Source: Neocallimastix lanati (nom. inval.)
Lineage: Eukaryota > Neocallimastigomycota > Neocallimastigomycetes > Neocallimastigales > Neocallimastigaceae
Direction of reading: 5' to 3'
DNA: 54,268 bases
Assembly (NCBI GenBank): GCA_016946835.1
Contig: JACVTC010000297.1
Location: 1 to 54,268 of the forward strand
Part shown: in pieces, positions 11,480 to 21,400 of the stretch
Layout of the letters: each line of letters begins with the position of its first letter
How positions within the stretch are numbered: position 1 is the first letter of the stretch
Made by a program: the position numbers and the translations under genes
The notes under the pieces: model-generated
Told to the model about the DNA's origin: nothing
Database searches by the model: none
Seen by the model: only the letters and a program-made list of their open reading frames with translations

Positions 11480-12010
11480 TGTTGAGGTTCATATTAGAAA
11501 AGGAGTGTGAACATTAAATAAATAGATAAATTAAATAACTATTAAATTACACTAAAAGAATTTATTATTACACATTATAAATTTTATTTAAAGAATTATT
11601 ATTAAAAATATTTATTATTTATAAATTATATAATTATTTTATTGTTAAAAATAACTTTATTAATATTAATATTTATTATTATAACAATATGGGAAACCTT
11701 TCAATTATTATTACTATTTCATTATTACTACTATTTTTACTATTTCTTTCCTCAGAAAGGCCCCCTTCATAAAATAATATGGATAATACATATTTTATAT
11801 TATTTAATTACATTATTAAAACCAATCATATAAATTAATTAATTACATAAATTTAATATTTAAAATAATAAAATATAATTAATATATAAAAAAAATTATT
11901 ATATAGAATATAAGAAAATTATTAATAGTAAAGAATATAATAATATATTTTTATATAATAAATTATTAAAAATTTAATTAAAAATATCATTATTATTCTA
12001 TTCTTTATCA
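11480..12010 (-). repeat. LTR, right copy (531 bp)
   Basis: Identical by eye to 9070-9600. Its outer edge is 15 bp from the 5' end of tRNA-Trp 1. Confidence 0.9.
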
Positions 12011-12025
12011 TATTTTTTAAAAGAA

Positions 12026-12097
12026 GGAGGGTTGGCGCAACGGTAGCGCGTCCGCCTCCAGAGCGGAAGGTTGGGTGTTCGAATCACTCACTCTCCA
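12026..12097 (+). tRNA. tRNA-Trp (CCA), copy 1
   Basis: Full cloverleaf: acceptor 12026-12032 with 12090-12096 (7 bp, one G-T), D-stem GCGC/GCGC, anticodon stem TCCGC/GCGGA with loop CTCCAGA (anticodon CCA at 12058-12060), T-arm GGGTG/CACTC with loop TTCGAAT, discriminator A at 12097. The B-box GGTGTTCGAATC is intact. A T-run follows at 12098 and can serve as Pol III terminator. Identical to copies 2 and 3. The 3' CCA is not encoded, as usual in eukaryotes. Confidence 0.97.
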
Positions 12098-12117
12098 TTT
12101 TTTTAAAATTATTTTTT

Positions 12118-12460
12118 TTTTAAATTTGACATTAGTATTTCTATCAAAAGAAAAATCGTCTCAGAAGATTGCCCTAATTGTAGCCCATGTTGTGATGTTA
12201 GAGTACCTAGTTTTTCTCAATGGATTTTTGTTTGTAAAGAATTGGAAAATTACAGAAATAAATCTTTACTTTTTCTAGATGATCTGAATTGTTTTGGTTT
12301 TATTAATAGTGAAGAATGAGTTAGTTTCTCTATTTCTATCAGAGAAATCTGTCTGAGAATAAAAAATTTTTTTAATAATAACTTTACATTTGTAGCTTTT
12401 TTTTTAGAAAAGCATTATGATTCAGTCCCTATTTTACAATATTTTTAACGGAATTGTTGC
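12118..12460 (+). pseudogene. LINE ORF2 tail fused behind tRNA-Trp 1
   Basis: The plus-strand frame starting about 20 bp after the tRNA reads a basic stretch (ISIKRKIVSED), then a Cys knuckle CPNCSPCC, then VPSFSQWIF and KELENYRNK, and is stopped near 12318. The knuckle matches that of the LINE remnant at 3460-3480, so I read it as the ORF2 C-terminus. The 5' junction with the tRNA is the same in all three tRNA units. Not functional. Confidence 0.6.
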
Positions 12461-12539
12461 ATCTCAGATATTCCTGGTTTAAATATTTTAATTTTTTTTC
12501 TTTTCTGATAAAAAATTAAATTATAAAATTATATATGAT

Positions 12540-14852
12540 AATAAAAAATATTTAAAAATTCATTTTTAACATTAAATCAGACTTAATTATCTAAATCTTA
12601 AATAATTTTACCTTAATAAAATTAAAATTAATCATGATCTTCTAGAAAATTTGTATTTCTAGAAAAATATTATAACAATTTTAAAAAAGACAACTTTTAA
12701 TAATCTTATTCCTATCAATGATATTATTTCTTTATTTTCTTTATTGTTATTCTTTTATTTCTTCATTATTCCGTTATTTCTATAATCAAATATAAATATT
12801 TTATTTCTTTTAATATAAAATACTTATTCTTTTATTCCTTTTAATATAAAATATTTATTCATTTATTTCTTTTAATATAAATTATTTATTCGTTTATTTC
12901 TTTTTCTTACTAAAATTATAATTATTTTAAATTCATTCAAAAATATAAATACTTGTAAATATTTTTTTAATTATTCTTTGTTATTATTAAATTTTTAAAT
13001 TAATAAAATAATAAATAATAACCAAAATAAAATAAATAATATTAATTAGATAATTTACTTAAATAAAAATTAATAAAGATTAATAGTAATAATTAATTAG
13101 CACGATAATTAAATAAATATAAAACAAAATAGCTTAATAAAATTATTAATTTTAGCTATCATTTAGGATAGTTTAGAATTAGTAAAATAGATTAATAGTA
13201 TAAATAATTTATTCTATATAATTATTACGATAAATAATTAAAATAATTAATAAAATTTTATTTTATACAAAATTAATAAACAAGTTAATAATAAAATTTA
13301 ATAACAAAAATTTAATAAATATAAAAATTGATAATTCATTTAATATGTAATTAAATAATTATTAATTTAGTTAATAAAAATAGTTTATAATTATAAAATA
13401 ATTATTAAACTAGAAAATATTTGTAATAATAAATAACAAATAATAAATAATAAATAATAAATAATAAATAATAAATAATAAATAATAAATAATAATAATA
13501 AGTAATAATAAATAATAATAATAAATAATAAAATATAAAATAATTTTTGATAGGAAATTACTGTTAAATTTTTTGGGTTTAGTTTGTGAGAAAGGTTACG
13601 ATTGCCTAAAGATTCTCGAGTTTGGTTTAAATTGGTCAGGTCAAGATTTTCGTATTAATTATTACAATTCATTAATTTTAAATAATAAATGACATACACA
13701 AAGTTTTATAATTAAGAATTCAATTTTAAAAATTTATGTTTTATTAGAACTTTATTTAATATATATTTTAATAATAAAATTTACTAAGATTAATATTAAG
13801 AATTATTATTGTTATAATTAATATATTAAGGTTATGTTAATAGTTTAATGGACTAATTAGTTAATAATCTTACAAAAATTTCAAAGGATAGAATTTCAAT
13901 TCCTTCTTATAATAAACTAAAATAATAATAAACAATATAATTAAATAATACATTTTAATCTTAATATGTTCGTACATTTATATAAACTATATAAAATATA
14001 ATAATAAAATAATATTGATAAAATCTTTTAATAAAATAGCTATATAATTAATGATAAAACAATTTAATGATAAAACAATTTAATAATAAAACAATTTAAT
14101 AATAAAACAATTTAATAATCAAGTAATATAAAATTAAATAAAAATAAAATTAATTAAAATATTAAAACTAAATAAAAGTCTCTTTTGGAAATCTTTAGAA
14201 TTATATAGAATTCCTTTGAGTCTTTTATAAAATAATTGAATATATAATATTATAATAATTTATATAAAACTTATAAACTTATTTAAAATATCATAAACTA
14301 TTGCTAATTACTAATTCTGCATTTATAAATTATTAATATTTGTTTATAAGAATTATTAATATAAATTCAAGTTAAAGATTTTATCTATATAAATTAATAA
14401 TTAGTATTTTAGGGTCTTATTTAAAAAAAATTAAATTATTTTTTATAATTAAAATTTCTTTAAAGTTTAATATCTAGTCCCCTAGTGGTCCAATAGGGTT
14501 GAAATTAATATATGTTGTAGTTCTCAGTCGTATCTTTCCAATGAATATATTTATGAATATCAATATAATATTTCCATTCTTTGTCGAGTTATTATTATTT
14601 TTCTTCTAAATATTTTTTTCAATTTCTTAAGGGTTAAATTAAATTAAAATATCTTTAATAAATGAGTCCAAACCCTTTGGTTTCTAATTATTCAATATTC
14701 CATTTATATAATTAAAATCGAATTAAAAATAATTTTTGTCAATAAGGAAATTAAATTTCAATTGATTTATTAGTAAATTTTAATTCTAAATCCACTATTG
14801 TATTCGTGACAATTTCCACTTTTAGAATAATTTCTAAATTAAGGTAATTGTT
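12540..14852. repeat. Dispersed repeat copy 1 (2.3 kb, non-coding)
   Basis: Collinear with 23740-26039, and in part with 1-700. It holds an ATA/TAA tract (13436-13530) and several conserved less A+T-rich blocks (13550-13660, 14470-14580). It has no long frame. It may be the long 3' region of the LINE whose ORF tail precedes it, or an unrelated repeat carried along with the tRNA unit. Confidence 0.7.
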
Positions 14853-15567
14853 TGTTGAAATTATAACTGAATTGAAATCTCAATTTCAGTTATTTACATT
14901 TCAATAATTAAAAATATTATTTATTTAATTATAAATAATATATATATTTAAATAAGTAATAATTAATATAAATACTTGTTTAATATTTAAAGGGTTATCT
15001 TAGGCCTAATAATCCTGAGAATATTAATAAATAAGGTTTATATTAATAATTAATTTCAATGATACATTTGACGTCACGTGTATTTTATTTATATTATGTT
15101 TTTATATATGTTTACAACATATCTATATTAAATTCAATTATTCAAATTAATTATATAATTAAATTTATCCTTATATTTTATTATTATTTATATTACTATA
15201 TTATTACTATCCTATAATTAAATATTATTATTATGTAACTTACAAAGTATAAAAGAAAGATGTAAAAATCTATCTTTTATGTTCTTTGTAAGGTTATTGT
15301 AAAATTACCTTAATAGTAATATATTATAGATATTTTATTATTAAATAAAATCAATAAATTTAAAATCAAATTAATTTGATAATTCTAATTATCAAAGTTT
15401 ATTATAAATAAAATTTTATTAAACTAAACATTTAAATATTTATTATTATTATTATTATATATCTATATAGTATATTACTATATAGACATATCGACTTAGT
15501 GAATATTTTTATTAAAACATATTATTTTATTTAAATTTAAATTATAAATTATATCAAAATCTTAACA
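14853..15567 (+). mobile_element. Solo LTR, third family, plus orientation
   Basis: TGTTGAAATT to CTTAACA, 715 bp. It is the reverse complement counterpart, with divergence, of the LTR at 26040-26777. Flanks TTGTT/TTGTG match at 4 of 5 positions. It lies at nearly the same place in the dispersed repeat as the minus-strand copy does in copy 2, about 20 bp apart, so the two insertions are independent. Contains a TTTGACGTCACGTG patch near 15067. Confidence 0.75.
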
Positions 15568-15573
15568 TTGTGC

Positions 15574-15648
15574 TTTTTACAATTTTTACAATTTTTACAA
15601 TTTTTACAATTTTTACAATTTTTACAATTTTTACAATTTTTACAGTTT
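15574..15648. repeat. 9-bp tandem repeat TTTTTACAA
   Basis: About eight copies of TTTTTACAA directly after the solo LTR. The corresponding place in repeat copy 2 (about 26812-26832) has one or two units and then tRNA-Trp 3. A short tandem repeat at this position could be the 3' tail of the LINE. Confidence 0.8.
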
Positions 15649-16212
15649 TGGTACGTTATTTTTATATATTGTACCTTTTATATGATTTGGGGAAAGCAAG
15701 TTGTAAAATTATAAAATAATATATTCTAATAAAAGAAATAAATAAAAAAATTATAACACAAAATTAATAATAAATTTTTAATAAATAATAATGTGTTACT
15801 TTTAAGTCTTTATTTTATTTATAAGTTTTGTTCTTTAAATAAGTACATTTAATTTTATTATAACTTTATTATATCTTTAAATTTATATTTTAATAATAAT
15901 ATTAACCAAAATATCCTAAATATTTATTCACCCGAATAAATATTTTATAATTCCTATTCTAACTATTATATTCTTTAAAGATATTAGATTATTAAGTTCC
16001 TCTTTTGTTAATATTTTATCTTTCACTTATTTTTATACTATAATTTATCTTAATTCTTATTGGTTATCTATTAATTAAAATTATTTTTATTAATATTATA
16101 TTTTTATATACTAATTAAACCTTATACCTATTATAATAAAATAACTAAAGAATTATTTATTTTCTTATATTTTTAATAATTTATTCTATTTTAGTGAGTA
16201 ACGTATCAATTT
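15649..16212. other. A+T-rich gene-free stretch 5' of Gypsy
   Basis: No gene or RNA found. It ends with GTATCAATTT (16203-16212), whose last five bases AATTT are the left target duplication of the Gypsy element. Confidence 0.5.
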
Positions 16213-17108
16213 TGTAAGAATCTATAATTATTTGCTAACAAATAATTATATTTTCTTAGTTAAGTTATTATAACTTTATTTAATTACATATAATATTTAT
16301 TAAATTTATTTAATTTAATTTTAAATATTCATTAATTTAACAAAATTTATTTAATTAATTTTAAATAATATATTTACAATATGTTAAATTCTCTACTGTA
16401 ACTAATGTATTTTGTATTGTATTCTATTCTGTATTTTATAATGTATTCTGTATTTTATAATGTATTCTGTATTTTATAATGTATTCTGTATTTTATTAAC
16501 TATTTAATTTTATATTTTTAATATAAGGATAAATTATATGATCGAAATATCTTTTATTATTTTATTCTTTTATTTTCGATCATTAGATTGGAAAATCGGT
16601 TAATTAAGATTTTTTCCAATTACTTTTTAGAAGTAATCGGTTTTACTTAATTAATGCGATGATCGATATGGATAGAATATCGATCGAAAACTTATCTAGG
16701 TTTTTCTATCTAATCTTTTCCTAGATAAGAGATTTGTTAAGATTAGAAAACCCTTTCTTATTTAACCTTATTTTCATAAAAAAATATAAATAAGGCTCTT
16801 GAGTTCTCTTTGAGAAATCAAGAGTTATTATTATAAAAAAAAACATAGTTATAATAGTAACATTTTTATATTTTTAACTTTAATAAATTAATAAAAATAT
16901 TTTATTCAAAAACATATTTTTAAGATCAATTTATACAAACAATTCTTCTCTTACATTTTGTGTTATTATTATAATTAATTTTATAATAAACTCTACATTA
17001 AAGGTAAAAAAAAAATTTATTTTATTTTATTTTCTCAACTTAATGAATTAGTCGTTAAGTTGTAGTTAATAATTCTATTTTGAGTTAGTTCTTAATAGAA
17101 TTATTACA
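16213..17108 (+). repeat. Gypsy 5' LTR (896 bp)
   Basis: Both termini can fold: TAAGAA...ATAATTATTTG/CAAATAATTAT at the 5' end and TAATAATTCTATT/AATAGAATTATTA at the 3' end. Internal helices include 16661-16669/16677-16685 and CTTATCTAGG/CCTAGATAAG (16691-16700/16720-16729). The promoter and polyadenylation sites of the element should lie here, but I cannot assign R or U5 borders from sequence alone. Confidence 0.95.
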
Positions 17109-17290
17109 ATAATAACTCTTCTTAGATTAGCTTAGGGTTAGATAAAATGTGAAAAATTTTTAGAATAGTGTAACATTGGAAATTTTATTAGTGAATTAGT
17201 CTATTGAAATTATATATATTAGAATACAATAATAATATATAGCTAGAGTGGCGCAAAAAAAAAAAAAAAATTTTTTTATTAGCAATTTTG

Positions 17291-17328
<38 letters not shown>

Positions 17329-17571
17329 ATATTAAAAAAAAAAAAAAAAAAAATTTTTTTTTAATAGTAAATAATAGAATAATAAATTAATATTTTAGAA
17401 TAGTTTTAGATTATAATAATTTAAGTTAATTAAAATAATTAATAAATATAATAATATATATTAGATTTAGAATAATAATAGAATAGATTATAATTATTTT
17501 AATAATAAAGAATTAATAATATAGAATAATTTTAGATAATATAATTAAGAATAGAAATAATAATTTAAAAT

Positions 17572-17613
<42 letters not shown>

Positions 17614-17680
17614 ATAATAATAATAAAGAAATAAAGAAATAAATAAAAACATTAAAAAATAAATAAAAAATAACAAACTG
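17109..17680 (+). other. Gypsy leader, A-rich part
   Basis: Non-coding start of the internal region, with several long A-runs (about 17258-17269, 17295-17323, 17334-17352, 17577-17610). No TGG-type primer-binding site is seen immediately after the LTR; the first bases are ATAATAACTCTTCTT. The priming mode is unknown. Confidence 0.6.
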
Positions 17681-17681
17681 A

Positions 17682-18309
17682 GAAGGTAATAATACCTTCA
17701 TATATAGAGTTAGCCATCTAATTGGGGATGGTGAGTACATTTTTAGGTAGTAATAAAGGAAAGGTCTCCTTTTCCTATACCGTAGCGGTTTGTACTGTAC
17801 GGAAATGCAGTATTTCACGTGAAAGTATAGGTTATCCGAATGTAGCTCTAGCGAATAAGGAACTCTTGGTCACCGAAGGCCTCGAGGTTCTTCAATATTA
17901 TGTATTGAAGTAAAATTATATAGTTTTAATTTTAATAATGGGTTTTAACAGTTTGTTTATCCCAAACAAAATTGGTTATAGCAGTTATGTTTTTTTATGC
18001 TTGATTATATAAAACTGCTATGGAAAACATAAAATATTTTTTTTATGTTTTAATGGATCACTTTTGCCGGTTTTTGAATGTTGTAAGGCATAAGAAAGTG
18101 ATATTGAATTTTAATTAAAATAATACTAAATATTGTATTTATGCAGAAGTTTATAATAAAGGATAAGTTTATAATAATATTTTGTTAATCATTTTAATTT
18201 AATTTCCAAGTACGTAGTTGACCGTTACTGGTAGGCTGTAACATTAGACCTACACCTCAGCCCTTTGGTTGATAAACCAAATGAACGGTAACACGGGAAG
18301 GAAGAAATT
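17682..18309 (+). ncRNA. Structured leader of the Gypsy genomic RNA (candidate)
   Basis: A dense series of perfect helices: 17682-17688/17693-17699; 17713-17718/17727-17732; 17774-17780/17825-17831 enclosing palindrome 17813-17824; 17890-17897/17903-17910; 17978-17986/18013-18021; an 11-bp stem starting at 18024; and 18057-18064/18095-18102 with TGCC/GGCA inside. A three-way junction is closed by 18217-18226/18284-18292, with arms GTAGG/CCTAC (18231-18235/18249-18253) and TTTGGTT-GATA-AACCAAA (18264-18281). The region is more G+C-rich than anything nearby apart from genes. I infer a packaging, dimerisation, priming or translation element. A 63-codon frame (17722-17913) overlaps it, but I do not recognise a protein. 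Confidence 0.55.
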
Positions 18310-18378
18310 AAAGTGTATTCTATAAAATATTTATTAATCAAAATCCTTATTATAATTCTTAATTTTGTGTAATAAAAA

Positions 18379-18420
18379 TGTCCATTTTGTTAACTCTATC
18401 CTATTTTTATCTATACTAAA
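18379..18420 (+). other. Short upstream ORF before Gypsy Gag-Pol
   Basis: ATG at 18379 opens a 13-codon frame (MSILLTLSYFYLY) that ends 9 bp before the Gag-Pol ATG. Such an arrangement can tune initiation at the main start. It could equally be chance in this composition. Confidence 0.3.
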
Positions 18421-18429
18421 GGCATAAAA

Positions 18430-21400
18430 ATGGATTTCAATAGTAATAAACAAGCAATTTCCTCAAGTGAAGTTAATAATTCCTATCTCCATGATGAAAA
18501 TGCATCCAAACTTATTACTGCAATTGCTGACTTCATTCCTGCTTTCTTTTCTCCTAATGGTGTCCTCCAAAAGGAAAATGAAAGCAATAAACTAAATATA
18601 TTAGAAATTTTAATTCAAAGTGAAGATTTCTTTAAGGAGCATCCAAATTCCTTTCAAAAGGATGAACTAAAAAGTTCTTTTGTTATTAATAAACTTACTG
18701 GTACCGCCAGAAAATGGGGTCTTTCTCTTTTAACTGATGGTACTCTAAAGAACCTTGAATTTAGTAAGTTTAAGAAGCTCTTACTGGATAACTTTGATAT
18801 TGGGAATGAAAGGAAGCAAAAATATGTCATCATGGAAAAGTTGTGGAAATTGAAACAACTTCAATTAGGAAATGTTGCTGAATATACTATTGAATTTCGG
18901 AGATTGGCTGGACGTTTAGGATGGCCCGACGAAGTTTTAATCGATATAATCGGTAAGGGTCTACTTGACAAAGTCCGCGAAGAGTTTGATAAACTCGAAA
19001 AGCCATCTACTCTTTTTGAAGCTACCAACATTATTATTGGAATTGATAAGAAGTGTTTTTTGGAAAGTCGTCTACGCCACAATCAAAAAAATAAATTTAA
19101 TGGAAAAATGTCGTTTCATAGGAAGAGAAACGATTTATTAAAATCAGAAAAGAATTCTAAACATTCTCATTTCAGAAAAAATAAGTCTAAAAACGACATA
19201 CTTTCAGCAAATTACACCCCGAATATTAAAACAACAATCACAACTACCTTCTACCTTGATATTAATGGAAGAAATATTAAGGCAAATCTATTAATTGATT
19301 CGGGTTCTGCCAGAAGTTTTATTTGTAAAAACTTCGCAAATTCTAATAGATTACCTGTGTTAGGACTCAATTCCCAAATCAACATCCAACTTCCTAATGG
19401 GAAAAGTATGAATATCAGACAAACTACTAAGCCCCTTAAATTAAAATTTATGGATCATAAGGAAACTTTTGAATTCTGCATTGCTAATCTATCTCTTCAG
19501 GGCATTAATGGTATTCTTGGAAGGGATTGGTTATCCGTTCACAATCCTTTCATCGATTATAAAAATAATAGAATCTACTTCCTTGGTAGATACTGTGGCT
19601 CACATTGCCCATCCTCCAAAAGTAATAAGTTTTTTAATCAAAATAAAAATATTACTGCTTCAATGTTGGAGAATTCAGAAGAAGATTCAGTATTACCAAA
19701 TTCGGCTTTTGATACAGATATCTCAGATTCTGATTTATGTGCTGCAATGATTGATTCAGAAGAAGTAAACACTGACGTTCAGGGAAAAGAAGAGATTATT
19801 AATAAATACTATTCGGATCTTAAAATAGTATTTGAAAAGAAACAAGCTGAGAACTTACCACCCCATCGTGACTATGATATTGCTATTGAACTTATTCCTG
19901 GTGGACAACTTTATTTTGGTCCAATATACTCTCTTACTGTACAAGAACTGAAAGCTTTAAAGGATTATATTAAGGAAAACTTAAAAAAGAAATTCATTAG
20001 GAAGTCAAAATCACCAGCAGGTGCTCCTATATTATTTGTAATGAAACGCGATGGTACCCTTAGACTCTGTGTAGATTATCGCCGATTAAATGCTATCACA
20101 ATCCGTAATAGCTACCCAATTCCAAGAATAAATGACTTGATTGAATCCTTTCAAGGAGCTAAGATATTTACTCGTCTTGACCTTAGATCTGCTTATAACC
20201 TAATCAGAGTTAAAGAAGGTCACGAATATCTTACTGCTTTTAGAACCCCTTTAGGACATTTCGAATATCTCGTTATGCCTTTTGGACTTCGAAATGCCCC
20301 CTCGGTTTTTCAACGTTTTGTACAAGATATCTTCAGTGATATCATTGGTTCTTTCGTGCAAGTCTATCTGGACGACATCATTATTTACTCTAACAACGAA
20401 AAAGAACATATTAAACATGTTAGGATCGTTCTTCAACTTCTCATCAACAATGGATTATATGCTAAATTAGAGAAATGTGACTTCCATGTTACTAAAACCA
20501 CTTTCTTAGGCTTCACTGTTTCTGTAGATGGTCTCACTATGGATAAGGATAAGGTAAAATCTGTTCTGGATTGGCCTATTCCGAAGAATCAAAAGGAATT
20601 ACAAAGTTTTCTAGGCTTATGTAATTTCTATAGAAAGTTTATCAATAATTTTGCCAAAAATATGGAACCTCTTCGTCGACTTTTAAGGAAAAATACTACA
20701 TTTAATTGGGATGAATCAGCAAATAAAGCATTTAATAAATTGAAAGAATCTTTTAAAGCTGATGAAGTGCTCATTTTTCCTAATCCAGAGAAAGAATTCA
20801 TCGTTGAAACAGATGCTAGCGACTTTGCTGTCGGTTGCATACTTTCTCAGGTTAGTGACACTGATAACTTATTGCATCCCGTAGCCTTCCATTCTAGATC
20901 CCTCAATAAAGCAGAAGTCAATTATACTATATATGATAAAGAACTTCTTGCTATAATTACTGCGTTTGAAACTTGGAGGCATCATTTAGAAGGCGCTAAA
21001 TTTCCTGTTCAAGTAATAACAGACCACAAGAACTTATTGTATTTTAAGAAACCCCAACATTTAAATCAAAGACAAATTCGTTGGAGTCTCTTTTTATCAA
21101 AGTTTGACTATAGGATTGCATTCAGATCAGGCGCTAAAAGTGGCAAACCAGATGCTCTTTCAAGACGCCCAGATTTTAAATCTGACTCTTCATCTGAATC
21201 ACAACCTGTAATTAACAATAATGCTTTCTGTTGTGCTATAAATGACAATATTAGTAGTCTTATTGAAGCACAGAAAGCTGATAATTATTGTAAAAATATC
21301 CTCTTAAAAATAAGGGATAAGTCAAACAACATCAAAAGTTCTTTATTTTCCTTCGTCGATGGCGTACTTCACTTTCAAAAGCGTATTATTATTCCTTCCA

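Larger units (their letters stand above)
9070..12010 (-). mobile_element. Complete non-autonomous LTR element (531-bp LTRs)
   Basis: Two apparently identical 531-bp LTRs (9070-9600, 11480-12010) flank 1879 bp without a usable reading frame. TATT at 9066-9069 and 12011-12014 is the likely 4-bp target duplication. On the minus strand a purine tract AGCGGGGGCATTA precedes the 9600 LTR edge. Seven bases inside the other LTR is TGGTGGAGA, matching the last nine bases of tRNA-Trp plus CCA. This suggests minus orientation and tRNA-Trp priming. The internal part holds T-runs and three tandem hairpins. The element sits directly upstream of tRNA-Trp 1, and identical LTRs imply a recent insertion. Its replication proteins must come from elsewhere. 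Confidence 0.85.

Noticed and set aside
17109-17130. Search for a tRNA 3'-end primer-binding site after the Gypsy 5' LTR
   Set aside because: No TGG within the first bases and no match to tRNA-Trp or to the tRNA-Lys arm; priming left open.
17722-17913. 63-codon frame in the Gypsy leader as a real gene
   Set aside because: No recognisable domain; the overlapping dense helices explain the composition better. Kept only as an alternative.
18201-18309. Hammerhead ribozyme in the Gypsy leader three-way junction
   Set aside because: The junction lacks the CUGAUGA and GAAA core segments.
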